From positions 124,001 through 188,000 of the forward strand of contig JAZSJZ010000001.1 in NCBI GenBank assembly GCA_045534575.1: 64,000 bases of DNA, given 5' to 3'. The position numbers were made by a program, and so were the translations under genes. Shown in pieces: positions 1 through 9,252 of the stretch. Origin of the DNA: UBA4636 sp045534575 (GTDB lineage Bacteria; Bacillota; Clostridia; Christensenellales; Borkfalkiaceae). The notes beneath the pieces were generated by a model. The model had not been told where the DNA came from, did not search any database, and saw nothing but the letters and a program-made list of their open reading frames with translations. The stretch's first letter is position 1; each line of letters begins with the position of its first letter.

Positions 1-21
1 ATCAATTTAACCTCGTCTATT

Positions 22-810
22 TTATTTAATTTTTAATTCTTCTAACTTGCTTTTAATTACTTTAGCAGAACAAGTTTTTTCAATAACCTTTTCAGTGTAA
101 CTAAGATATTCCCAATTCTCTTCATTTCCCAAAACTGAGTTATGCAACTGGTCAACAATCTGTTTGCCCAATTTTTTCTTGAAATCAACCCATGCTGAAT
201 CTGAAAATATTTTAGAATGATTAATTTTCTTATCATCCCTTTTTTTACATAGAATATCATATATTTTTGTTATTCCATTTGAATTTTTATCCATAATTGC
301 AACAATAGTAAATTGCATGAATTCGTTTATCTCGTTTTGATATTCTATGCTATAAATAAAAAACAATAATTTTTCATCTTTTGAAATCGGTTGCACATAA
401 TTATTATCAGGTGAAATAGTTCCCAAATCACAAGGCTTATGTATTTCTAGAGAAGAACCATTTGCGCCAGCAAGATAACGCCAATAATTGACCTTTGCAT
501 TCTTAATAAAACGATTGTGTGGCAAACTTAAATGCACATAGTAATGATGCCCATTAAAAATACTTTTTATTTGCTCAGGATCAACTAACCAAACATCATT
601 CTCACTATCAAGCCTTGCATCAATACTATCTAGTGCATCGTTCCATATAGACAAAATAGGTTTACCTCTTTGAATTTTCCTTTCTTTAGTTTGCTCCTTT
701 TTATCATTTTTGATCTCTTTTGCGAATTGAACAAGGAGCACGAATATTCCAATAAGTCCAATACTATTAATGAATGTATTTATTATATTCATTACTAACG
801 TGATGTCCAT
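22..810 (-). CDS. Membrane-anchored protein of unknown function
   Basis: 262 aa, not recognised. An N-terminal hydrophobic helix (about residues 7-27) is followed by a charged stretch rich in Lys/Glu and a soluble, probably cytosolic domain with no motif I can name. The start is supported by an AAAGGAGAAGT ribosome site just before the ATG. It lies 45 nt downstream of the radical SAM maturase on the same strand and may be co-transcribed with the RiPP genes; a role in immunity or export is only a guess from position. Confidence 0.75.
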   Translation of the reverse strand: MDITLVMNIINTFINSIGLIGIFVLLVQFAKEIKNDKKEQTKERKIQRGKPILSIWNDALDSIDARLDSENDVWLVDPEQIKSIFNGHHYYVHLSLPHNRFIKNAKVNYWRYLAGANGSSLEIHKPCDLGTISPDNNYVQPISKDEKLLFFIYSIEYQNEINEFMQFTIVAIMDKNSNGITKIYDILCKKRDDKKINHSKIFSDSAWVDFKKKLGKQIVDQLHNSVLGNEENWEYLSYTEKVIEKTCSAKVIKSKLEELKIK

Positions 811-855
811 ACTTCTCCTTTGTGTATATGTTTATACTTTTTTATATTTAACCTC

Positions 856-2130
856 TTAATCTGCAATTCTTAATAACAAATGTTTTATAAAAAGCTCGCT
901 ATAATAACAAGATTTTCCTTCTGGTAAATCAAATTTTTGAGCAGGACAACCGCCTAAACATAGAGGAAAAATCTTACATGTTTTACATTTTTTCTGTGGC
1001 ATATTAGCAACAAATTTGATTAAAAAATCATTGTAATTCAGTCCATACTTTATATTACCCACAACTTTGTCCGCTTGCCCAACGTGATGCTCACACTTGT
1101 ATAGCTCTCCGTTTGGGCCTATAACTTGATTATTTAATTTAAATAATCCACAAAATGATTTTCGATATTTTAGTATCGTAGGTTCATACACTTTACCTTG
1201 AAGTGCGCAGACATATTTATTAAACTCAATCTGCTTAATGTCGAATTCCTCTTGAGAATAGAATGATTCTCTTCCACAACCATCATAATCAACAAGCTTC
1301 GCTAAATATATGTTTAAATTGTTATTCTTACCGCACTGCTCAACCAAAAGTTTGGTTACAACTTTTAGATCTTCATAATTCTCGCCATCGCAATTAAGCC
1401 GTATTGATACTTTTAAATGGTTTAAAGCTGATTTTATGTTTTCTAATAGAGTGTCAAATTGTTTTTCTGTTGCATGTTTTCTTGAACAATATACATTTTT
1501 AGTTCCATCAATAGTAATTTGCACTTTCTTAAGCTCACACCTCTCAGCCAAAGCCTTCGCCCGCTCTTTAGTCAACAGCACGCCATTACTAATCATACTT
1601 GAAGTAAATCTAATTTGCTTTTTTTCAAGTTTTGGTATAAGATAACGACTAAATTTTAATATCTTATCATATGCAATAAGGGGCTCACCGCCAAACCAAA
1701 CAATATGAATTTCTTTTAAATCATGAAATGTGCGATTATTTATATAATCAGCAACCTCCATAAGTAATTCGTCACTAATAGAACTATTGTCACGATAACC
1801 TTTTTCAAAACAATAATCGCAATTAAGATTGCAAGCTAGCGTAGGAGCAATTACATATGTTAAAGAATTTTTAGGTTTAGATAAAACAGTTATATGCTCT
1901 GTAAGAATAATTTTATTATACTCGTTTAAATCAAAAGGCTTAATAAAACCTTGTTTTAAAAGCTCATCAAAATACATGCACTTATTGTCATCGGTAAGAA
2001 CATTATTAATAATAGTATTATGTATTTTTTTTTCCAATTTACATAGCGCCCCAGAATACGAGTTGTACAAATACACAAACTCTTCATTCTCTTTTATAAC
2101 TATATTATAGAAAGAATAGTCGTAACGCAT
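856..2130 (-). CDS. Radical SAM/SPASM peptide maturase
   Basis: 424 aa. The radical SAM CxxxCxxC cluster is C100-C104-C107 in the segment ACNLNCDYCFEKGY. The C-terminal SPASM-type cysteines (C382, C385, C391, C395, C408; KTCKIFPLCLGGCPAQ) would bind auxiliary Fe-S clusters. The N-terminal 80 residues resemble the peptide-recognition part of such maturases. Enzymes of this kind install thioether or other crosslinks in ribosomal peptides. The ATG follows the stop codon of a 50-codon Cys-rich gene with no gap, and a GGGAG ribosome site lies within that gene's last codons, so the two are translationally coupled. Architecture fits the Cys-rich-peptide (CcpM-like, sactipeptide/ranthipeptide) maturases; the exact chemistry is not predictable here. 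Confidence 0.92.
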   Translation of the reverse strand: MRYDYSFYNIVIKENEEFVYLYNSYSGALCKLEKKIHNTIINNVLTDDNKCMYFDELLKQGFIKPFDLNEYNKIILTEHITVLSKPKNSLTYVIAPTLACNLNCDYCFEKGYRDNSSISDELLMEVADYINNRTFHDLKEIHIVWFGGEPLIAYDKILKFSRYLIPKLEKKQIRFTSSMISNGVLLTKERAKALAERCELKKVQITIDGTKNVYCSRKHATEKQFDTLLENIKSALNHLKVSIRLNCDGENYEDLKVVTKLLVEQCGKNNNLNIYLAKLVDYDGCGRESFYSQEEFDIKQIEFNKYVCALQGKVYEPTILKYRKSFCGLFKLNNQVIGPNGELYKCEHHVGQADKVVGNIKYGLNYNDFLIKFVANMPQKKCKTCKIFPLCLGGCPAQKFDLPEGKSCYYSELFIKHLLLRIAD

Positions 2131-2283
2131 TTAAGCTCCCATCCAACAATCATCGCTTGGATTATAGTTCGGACAATCTGGTGTACAATTCCCCTCCACA
2201 TCGCAACCACAACTATAAGAATCGCAACTACAATATTCGGTAGTTGACAAAATACTGCTATTAGCCTCTATTAATAAATACAT
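2131..2283 (-). CDS. Cysteine-rich RiPP precursor peptide
   Basis: 50 aa, found by translating the gap upstream of the maturase. It has an N-terminal leader without cysteine (MYLLIEANSSILSTTEY) and a core with seven Cys at positions 18, 20, 25, 27, 33, 37 and 46, rich in Asp, Asn, Ser and Gly. A strong AAAGGAGAGG site precedes the ATG, and the TAA is directly followed by the ATG of the radical SAM gene. Size, Cys content and coupling are what is expected of a sactipeptide/ranthipeptide-type substrate. Product activity is unknown. A weak -10-like TATAAA lies about 25 nt upstream. Confidence 0.85.
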   Translation of the reverse strand: MYLLIEANSSILSTTEYCSCDSYSCGCDVEGNCTPDCPNYNPSDDCWMGA

Positions 2284-2427
2284 AATCCTCTCCTTTTGTA
2301 ATAAAATTTTATACTTAAATAACTTCTGATAGATAATAGTTTCTGAAAATTTAAAACCTTTTTAGATTATCCCCTCTTTTTTTGTGTTCTCAATTTAAAA
2401 AACTTTCTTCCTTCTTTTACGCAACAT

Positions 2428-4095
2428 TTAACTTTGAGTCAATTCAAATTCAATTTTACTTATTCCATTCCATCCTCCTTGATAGCCATATGGCAAACTT
2501 GCACCTTCGAAGTTTATTGTAACTCCACTGCAATCAGCAAATGAATTAGTTTCAGCATAAATAACTGACGAAGGAATATTTACAACAACATTATCTGATA
2601 TATTAGAAAAAGCATTTTTCTTTAAACCAACGACTTGATAAATACTGTTGTCATCTAATATAGTGTTTTGAATTGTAATATAAGACGAGGATGAATTACA
2701 TTTCACAACAAAGGCTTTCTTAGAACAAGTATCATCTAATATCAAATAAGTTAATCCATCTACAGTTACAAGTTTAGAAAACACAATGTCTTTGTGAATG
2801 GTTAGTTTTTCTAAATTATCACTTTGAACTGAAAAATTGTCTTCGCTAACACCTGTTAAATAAACATTATTTTCAAGGACAACTGTTGCTTTTTTAGCGT
2901 GTTTTATTATTTTACCATCAACACTTTTTATTGAATTAGGAATATAAATCAATAATAGTTCTTCTGAAGCGATAATTGCATTTTCGCCTATACAAACAAT
3001 AGAATATCCATCATATATTCGAGGGACAGTAAAACTTGTTTCGCCAACAGGTATGTCTACTTTATCAAGTTTAGCAGTTTTCTCCTCTTCACTTAAAACA
3101 CTTATTTCAATATTATTGTAAACGGATTTTTTCATAAATTCAGCAATAAAATCTACGTCTTCAGTAATATAATTAATTGTGTTAAATAAAGAACCTTTTT
3201 TTACTCGCCACCCAACAAACATGTACTCATTTGTGTCAGTTGGGTCATTGTTGATGTATTTTGGTATATTATAGTCACAATAACTGCCATCTTTAGAAAC
3301 GTTTTTACTTTCAAACAGCGTTCCGTCATTGTTATATAAATTAACGTTGTAAGTTACTGCTCTTTTTTCATAAACGGCAATATAAATGGTATCTTGAGAT
3401 ATACCGGTTATTTCTTTATCCCAACCAATAAACTCATTATTATTTTCAGGGTCTTTTGGGTCAAGAAACGATGGCGTTGGTCCAATATATTCTGGCACGG
3501 AATTATAACCAATTACTGTAGTAGAATAAAGCAAAACACCGTTACAATTATTAAACCGAACAGCATATTCTTCATAACTAATACTTTCTTTATTGTTAAG
3601 ATAGTCATTAAAAACTTTATTAACTAGAGAAACGTTAATATGTTTTGAATGACCTTTAGGAAAACTGTTATAATCACCTATAGAATCAATTTCGTAAACT
3701 GAAATATCATTATAATGATTATACTCGTAGAAGTAAGCTCTATTTAAGGTAATTTTTTCATTATTGTAATAAGACAACGAAACAAAAACATTTCCATAAC
3801 CTAGTTCTTTTGTGTAATCAGTATTACCACTTATAAGCTCAAGCGAATTTTTAACCTCCTCTTTTTCATCTAATAAAATATTCGAATACACGTATTTTAA
3901 CACCGAAAAAGCAGCCATCTCATTTGAACGTTCTTTAATAGTCGTAATGATAGGATTTTGCTGATTTGATGAAATTGAGTTCTCCTCACGTATTGAACTA
4001 GAACCATCATCTTTAATTGAAGCACAGCCTACGTTTATCAATAATAGATTAATAAAAAGCACAAGGATAAACACTAAATTTCTTTTAGTACTCAT
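2428..4095 (-). CDS. Surface lipoprotein with InlB-like and BspA-type LRR repeats
   Basis: 555 aa. A lipoprotein signal ends in the lipobox INVGCAS (Cys about residue 25), followed by a Ser/Asn-rich linker. The middle holds two modules like InlB B-repeats (ending NEFIGWDKEI and EYMFVGWRVKK), and the C-terminal third looks like BspA-type leucine-rich repeats (GENAIIASEELLLIYIPNSIKSV; AFSNISDNVVVNIPSSV). Such proteins face the outside and often bind host or matrix ligands. It sits next to another secreted protein on the same strand. Exact ligand unknown. Confidence 0.75.
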   Translation of the reverse strand: MSTKRNLVFILVLFINLLLINVGCASIKDDGSSSIREENSISSNQQNPIITTIKERSNEMAAFSVLKYVYSNILLDEKEEVKNSLELISGNTDYTKELGYGNVFVSLSYYNNEKITLNRAYFYEYNHYNDISVYEIDSIGDYNSFPKGHSKHINVSLVNKVFNDYLNNKESISYEEYAVRFNNCNGVLLYSTTVIGYNSVPEYIGPTPSFLDPKDPENNNEFIGWDKEITGISQDTIYIAVYEKRAVTYNVNLYNNDGTLFESKNVSKDGSYCDYNIPKYINNDPTDTNEYMFVGWRVKKGSLFNTINYITEDVDFIAEFMKKSVYNNIEISVLSEEEKTAKLDKVDIPVGETSFTVPRIYDGYSIVCIGENAIIASEELLLIYIPNSIKSVDGKIIKHAKKATVVLENNVYLTGVSEDNFSVQSDNLEKLTIHKDIVFSKLVTVDGLTYLILDDTCSKKAFVVKCNSSSSYITIQNTILDDNSIYQVVGLKKNAFSNISDNVVVNIPSSVIYAETNSFADCSGVTINFEGASLPYGYQGGWNGISKIEFELTQS

Positions 4096-4181
4096 AACAT
4101 TCTCCTTTATTTTAACAATCTTGACGTGTATAAATTAGTTTACCTTATAATAGATCAGTTGCTTAAAGATTTAAATTATTA

Positions 4182-6158
4182 TTAAAAATTTGAATTTGCA
4201 ATATTCATAAATTCTTCAACACTAATTCTCTTGTGAGTTCTAAGATGTGTAATTTGCATATCTTGATTAACTAATTCAGTTGTAAAACCTTCCAGGAATC
4301 CATTTACTTCAAATATATAAAGCGTAGCATTATCAATAAAATCATCACTTGCTTTATAATTATTAATAATTTCTTTTGCATTATTAATCAAAATTTGATT
4401 CTGTGATTCATCATCAATTATATTTGTTATAACATCTCCAATTTTTACTAATTTATAAACATAATTACTGTATAATACTTTAAAATGGTCATCACTAGAT
4501 GAATTATTAAAATTATTATCAACTAAGTTGTTCTCATAATCATTTTGGCTAATACTGCGATTTAATCTTCCACCATCATCATTATAAACATTTAAATAAT
4601 CATCATTCGCAACTGAATATACAATATTGCCAGTAACATTACGATAATAAACTATTGGATTCCAAATATCGTTATTATCGTTTCCAGCTAGATACGCTTG
4701 CCACATTGGCCATAAGTCTCTTCTTGTTGCAAGCGTTGCTTGATAAGCCGCATTTACTCCAGAATAATTATTAAATAACGCATCAAAATAATTCATTAAC
4801 CAAACACCACCATTCCCAAGATCCCCTCGCCAACCTATAGAATAATCAGCACCTCTAACAACTGTTTCTCTAGCCATGCTTGTATAGTAGCCATTAATAT
4901 TATTTAAACCCGCTCCTCCGCATGTTACCCAAACAGCTTCTTTTAAATTATTTAAATTAGATGGTAATTGAATAGCTCTTAAATAATTTTTGTCATCACT
5001 TGTTAAACCATTATAATAAAACACACCATCAGGATTACCATGACCCCAAAACACATAATAATCGTTATTCATTTTTGTTTGATTTGTCGGCAATGTTTCG
5101 TATATTGATGTTTTATCTATATTAGCCAAAACATTTAAAAAATAGCCCTTTTGCGCCCACTGACCTCTAGTATTCAAAATTCCAGAAACATTATCTAATT
5201 GCAAAACTGGGTCCCAAATCGTGTTTATATATATTTCCTTCTTCGGCCTAAAATTAATATAAACATTTCCCATTTGTTGCTGGTTTTTTCCTCTTAAAAC
5301 AATAGAATAATCCCCAGGCGAATTAAACGTATACTCTATGGCGGCATATTGAGTAGAGTTGTTCTGTGTGTTTACAATTGTAGAATTTGAAGTAGTATTT
5401 AACGATAAAAATGTTGATACGTTATTATTCTCATAAGCTAAAGTTTCTATAACGTAAGTTCCTGCCTGAGGGATAGTTAAATTATAACGAATTGAATTTG
5501 TTCCTACAATATATGCTTCTCTTTTATTATTCATCCCAAGAGTATCTGTTTTTATTAATTTCCATCGTTGCATTGAATCATTGTTTGACACAACATCAGT
5601 TTGAATAATTTGCGTGCCTGATGAAGAACTACCATTAAGAGCTAAACATTTAGTAAAAGAACTTGCCCCAGTCAAAATTTTAAATGAATTTGTACTTTGA
5701 TGATATTGAAAAATATACTTATCAGACATTAATTTCGCATCAGAATATCTTTCAGATTGAACTTGCAAAAACTTGTTGCTTAAATCACTATCGTCTTGAA
5801 TAGCTAATACTTTTTCTTGTTTATCTAAAGGAATCATTCTATATGTATCACACAACACATTATTAACTGTATAGTTAAATTGTTTTCTTAAGATAAATCT
5901 TTGATTGCCCCACCCCAACGATGTCCATGCAATCATATTTGTTCCATCATTATAATTACAATTAGGAACATCCAATGTAATACTAGTATTTGCAGCATTT
6001 ACAAGGAAATAAACTGCATTATCTTCAATTGAAGAAGCATATTGATTGTCACTATACGCGAAACCTATAATAGGTGATGTTAATATATTTGTAAATAAAG
6101 AAATCAATATAAAAACAGTAAAAACTCCAACTTTCTTTTCCCTATTCTTTTTTGCCAT
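4182..6158 (-). CDS. Secreted caspase-like (clan CD) peptidase with ricin-type lectin domain
   Basis: 658 aa with a signal peptide (about residues 12-35). Residues about 45-200 look like a ricin-type beta-trefoil (QRFIL and MQRWKLI, the Q-x-W-type repeats). A beta-sandwich-like segment follows, then a caspase/gingipain-like fold with the likely catalytic pair H373 (YYVFWGHGNPDG) and C413 (VWVTCGGAG), each at the end of a hydrophobic strand. The C-terminal 150 residues are Asn/Asp-rich. Probably an extracellular protease or a catalytic relative; activity is inferred from the His-Gly/Cys-Gly pattern only. Confidence 0.7.
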   Translation of the reverse strand: MAKKNREKKVGVFTVFILISLFTNILTSPIIGFAYSDNQYASSIEDNAVYFLVNAANTSITLDVPNCNYNDGTNMIAWTSLGWGNQRFILRKQFNYTVNNVLCDTYRMIPLDKQEKVLAIQDDSDLSNKFLQVQSERYSDAKLMSDKYIFQYHQSTNSFKILTGASSFTKCLALNGSSSSGTQIIQTDVVSNNDSMQRWKLIKTDTLGMNNKREAYIVGTNSIRYNLTIPQAGTYVIETLAYENNNVSTFLSLNTTSNSTIVNTQNNSTQYAAIEYTFNSPGDYSIVLRGKNQQQMGNVYINFRPKKEIYINTIWDPVLQLDNVSGILNTRGQWAQKGYFLNVLANIDKTSIYETLPTNQTKMNNDYYVFWGHGNPDGVFYYNGLTSDDKNYLRAIQLPSNLNNLKEAVWVTCGGAGLNNINGYYTSMARETVVRGADYSIGWRGDLGNGGVWLMNYFDALFNNYSGVNAAYQATLATRRDLWPMWQAYLAGNDNNDIWNPIVYYRNVTGNIVYSVANDDYLNVYNDDGGRLNRSISQNDYENNLVDNNFNNSSSDDHFKVLYSNYVYKLVKIGDVITNIIDDESQNQILINNAKEIINNYKASDDFIDNATLYIFEVNGFLEGFTTELVNQDMQITHLRTHKRISVEEFMNIANSNF

Positions 6159-6325
6159 AGTTTTTCTCCTCTTATTTTATTTAAAAATTTTTATAACCAT
6201 TTTGCATATAAATTAATTTCTCCAAATTCAAGCATAATGTCCGTTTCGAAATTCCATTCATTAACGCATTCGGCTTCTTGTGTTTTGCTATTTGACCGAT
6301 AAATATTAAATTCAGCTAATGTTTT

Positions 6326-7501
6326 TTACGGCCTTAATTTAATAATGCTTTTTATTTGCTTTGCATTATTTGAAAGGTTTTTACCATATTTTAAAAATTT
6401 TGCAAAAAATGTTTTTATGTCGTTATCCGTAAGTATGCTTGCAACTTGACTATTTTTAAGTGCAATTTTATAAATTTCTTCTTTTTCACTTTGGTTCCAA
6501 CAATTTATTGAATCCATCTTAGCAATAATTTCATGTGTTCTTGCAAAATTTCGACTATCTTCTAACGAACTGATCAATTCTTGTTTTTTACGTTTTATCA
6601 CATCTGTTTTTGAATCAGATTCATAATTCTCTTTTTCATTTTCGATATGTATTTGCTCTAATCTTTCATTAGAGGCAGTCCTTTCAATTATTGCTTTAAT
6701 AAGTTCGTCAAGTTGAGTGCCTTCTCTATAATCTGACGGAGCAAAATATTTTATTCGCTTTTCTCGCATCATTTTATAAACTTTAGTCTTATCTTGAATT
6801 TCTGGATCATATACTCCAACAGAATGCCCACCGTTAGACGTTACAACTTTCATGCAAGGAATGTCACTATCGCTATCTCCAATATAAACTATATTTCTAA
6901 AAGGGATTCTAATATCTTCAGGCTTGAAATAATCATTAACCCCAAAATCGTTTATATTCAAAACACCTTTCATAATTCTAAAAAGAAATTGTGTTTTATT
7001 CGTATAGTTAATTACTTGCGCAGGCCATCTAACGGCACCTTTTTCATTAAAATAATATGAATTCGCATAAATTTTCTCAAAACAACCTGCCTTTGCAATA
7101 GAAGTTCCTTCAATCATTTCCTTTATTCCGCTTGAAATTATGTAATGTTCTATTATTACACCTTTTTCTTGGCCATATTTTTTAATTCTTTCAAACCATT
7201 CTTCTACTCCTGGATATAATATAACTTTTGAACCATAGTCGAGAAAAGTTTGTTTATTAACAACAATTTTACCCTCCGCCAAATCAGAAATTTGAAACAT
7301 ATATGCAAGGTTTTGGTCCATATCATTCTGTTCCGCAAAAGCATTGGACTTGTTCCAAAAACTAGTGGGATCAAAACCCAGCGCTTGAATAATTCCTTGT
7401 GATTGCATTTCTTCTGGAGTAAGCGTTCTATCAAAATCATAGCAAATAGCTAAAACAGGCAGCTTTTCTTTGGGTTTTCTTTCATATGTTTTAGATTCCA
7501 T
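6326..7501 (-). CDS. HAD-superfamily phosphatase-like protein
   Basis: 391 aa. Motif I is CYDFDRTLTPEE with nucleophile D22 and D24; the acidic motif IV is seen as VYIGDSDSDIPCM near residue 209. The spacing resembles phosphoserine-phosphatase-like HAD hydrolases. The C-terminal 130 residues are charged and helical, without a recognisable domain. No signal peptide, so cytosolic. A TAGGAGAA site supports the start. Substrate cannot be told. It stands alone between the secreted proteins and the sigma-factor operon. Confidence 0.85.
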   Translation of the reverse strand: MESKTYERKPKEKLPVLAICYDFDRTLTPEEMQSQGIIQALGFDPTSFWNKSNAFAEQNDMDQNLAYMFQISDLAEGKIVVNKQTFLDYGSKVILYPGVEEWFERIKKYGQEKGVIIEHYIISSGIKEMIEGTSIAKAGCFEKIYANSYYFNEKGAVRWPAQVINYTNKTQFLFRIMKGVLNINDFGVNDYFKPEDIRIPFRNIVYIGDSDSDIPCMKVVTSNGGHSVGVYDPEIQDKTKVYKMMREKRIKYFAPSDYREGTQLDELIKAIIERTASNERLEQIHIENEKENYESDSKTDVIKRKKQELISSLEDSRNFARTHEIIAKMDSINCWNQSEKEEIYKIALKNSQVASILTDNDIKTFFAKFLKYGKNLSNNAKQIKSIIKLRP

Positions 7502-7607
7502 ATTTTTCTCCTAATGGTTAGATATTCTCTTTATTAAATTTACGTATTTAAAATTATTTTTATCAACCAAAATATGCAAATATTTTTAAGCTAAAAAACT
7601 ATACATA

Positions 7608-7642
7608 AAACTCACCCAAAATTTAATTTTTTGGGTGAGTTT
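7608..7642 (-). terminator. Hairpin between HAD gene and sigma operon
   Basis: Arms AAACTCACCC and GGGTGAGTTT around an AT-rich loop; U-rich on either strand. Second terminator-like hairpin after the operon end at 7695. Confidence 0.7.
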
Positions 7643-7662
7643 AACTTTTTTGTTTACACAAA

Positions 7663-7693
7663 AAAAAGATTGCAAAAATTTTGCAATCTTTTT
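7663..7693 (-). terminator. Perfect 15-bp palindromic terminator
   Basis: Left arm 7663-7677 and right arm 7679-7693 are perfect reverse complements with one central base. It begins one base past the stop codon of the membrane protein gene and ends in a U run on both strands. Confidence 0.85.
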
Positions 7694-7694
7694 A

Positions 7695-8360
7695 CTATAC
7701 TCTTGAATCTATTAATTTTTTTGCTGCGCTTATTGACACGATTTCTGATGACGCGTAATAACATTCTATAAAATATGTGTAGCCGTTATATTTAAAATAA
7801 ACATTATTGCTGTTTGTGTATGAACAATAGTAAATATCAATATTTTGGTAAGTTTCACATAATGACATATCTGCTCTCAATCCTTCGATAGTATCGAAAA
7901 GGATATTATTATATAAAATCGTTATTTTAATTTCATCTAGCGTTTCCAAGTCGTATGCCGTTTCTAATATGCCTAATACTTCTTCTGAATTATTGATATC
8001 TACATATAGTTTTGTGGTTCCTTCATCAACATACCAGTCATCTACAAACAACAAATTAATGTCGCTTGCTGACTTTTCTTTTAATGTTTCTGTAGAAGAT
8101 GTAATGTAATAATCAGTATCACAAAATCTGTAAATGTTATCTTCCTTTTTGTCTAAAACATTAAATAAAATAATAGGCAAAATTAAACAAACCACTAGGC
8201 AACACGATACTAAAGCAAAAAGTCCTTTTGTTGTAAAGCCTTTGGGTTTTTCAAAAGACAAACCTGTTTCACTTTCGATTTTTTGCCAACATGCATCCTT
8301 TGCTTTTTGCTCTTCATCTGTCAATTCATTTAATTTTTTGTCAAATCTTTTTTCTAACAT
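7695..8360 (-). CDS. Single-pass membrane protein, possible anti-sigma factor
   Basis: 221 aa. An N-terminal charged cytosolic segment of about 45 residues, one strong transmembrane helix (FALVSCCLVVCLILPIILF, about residues 48-66) and an extracellular domain of about 150 residues with no recognised motif. The topology and its place as third gene after a sigma factor suggest an anti-sigma or signal-sensing role. This is inference; no zinc anti-sigma HxxxCxxC motif is visible. The stop of the upstream gene overlaps its ribosome site (AAGG), so the two are coupled. Confidence 0.65.
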   Translation of the reverse strand: MLEKRFDKKLNELTDEEQKAKDACWQKIESETGLSFEKPKGFTTKGLFALVSCCLVVCLILPIILFNVLDKKEDNIYRFCDTDYYITSSTETLKEKSASDINLLFVDDWYVDEGTTKLYVDINNSEEVLGILETAYDLETLDEIKITILYNNILFDTIEGLRADMSLCETYQNIDIYYCSYTNSNNVYFKYNGYTYFIECYYASSEIVSISAAKKLIDSRV

Positions 8361-8368
8361 TATTTACC

Positions 8369-9187
8369 TTAATATATATTCGTCGTTATTACATCTACTA
8401 TATCTGATGTAGAATTAATTGAAAAATAAGATTGCCCGTATCCAGGCACATTAGAACATACTGACAAATATGTATCAACTCTTGTTTGCCCATTAATTAA
8501 AGTATAGGATATTCTTTCGTAACCATATATTACCATAATATGAGCACTTGTAACATTGCAAGAAGATATCGTCGCAGTATTATTAGAGTAAGTTAACTTA
8601 TATAAATGACTTGGGGCGCTAAATAATAAAAGCACTCTTCCTTGATCAATTTCATTCTTTACTGCTGAATAATTTAAACCAGATGAAGAAAAAATTGAAC
8701 TATAAGCAAAATGATTTCCTGTGTTAGATACATATTGTGTTAACCCGCTTAAAAAATCGCTTTGACTAACCCCAACATCATCAATATTAGTTCTCATTAG
8801 CGTATAGAGGTTGTTTATTAATGCTGGAACATATGTTGAATCTGCTTGTCGATACCTTTTTAAAACTGAATGATATGATGAATAATTCGGTATTAAAGTC
8901 TCTATATATCGGTCATAATAACCAACAACGTTTGCCCCAGCGACAGCACCGCACGAATTAGACAAATTAGAAGTATAGTTAGTGCAATTTGCTGGCGTAA
9001 AGTTTGATTCTAAAATATTCATTGAAGAATAACTAAACACTTCGTTAGATAAAGCGGAAACAGCGTGCGCGTCTGTATATCTAATTCCTGTTTGCAAATC
9101 ATTTTCCGCTGCAAAAGCAGTAAAACTTGTTAAGGAACAACAAATAGTTAAAGCACAAACTAAACATACAAATAAAAATTTTTTCAT
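8369..9187 (-). CDS. Secreted C39-like (papain-fold) protein
   Basis: 272 aa from the ATG at 9187, chosen because GAGGAGG lies 8 nt upstream and the translation then opens with a clean signal peptide (MKKFLFVCLVCALTICC, cleavage near AFAA). The mature part has the C39-like pattern: C79 in NLSNSCGAVAGANVVGYYDRY and H216 in TSAHIMVIYGYERI. Such proteins are secreted cysteine peptidases or relatives. It lies between a sigma factor and a membrane protein on one operon and is a natural candidate for the regulated output. Confidence 0.75.
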   Translation of the reverse strand: MKKFLFVCLVCALTICCSLTSFTAFAAENDLQTGIRYTDAHAVSALSNEVFSYSSMNILESNFTPANCTNYTSNLSNSCGAVAGANVVGYYDRYIETLIPNYSSYHSVLKRYRQADSTYVPALINNLYTLMRTNIDDVGVSQSDFLSGLTQYVSNTGNHFAYSSIFSSSGLNYSAVKNEIDQGRVLLLFSAPSHLYKLTYSNNTATISSCNVTSAHIMVIYGYERISYTLINGQTRVDTYLSVCSNVPGYGQSYFSINSTSDIVDVITTNIY

Positions 9188-9252
9188 AGCAAAAACCTCC
9201 TCAATGGTTTCACTATATTTACGCAAACAATTAAGATTTTTCAACTAAAAAA

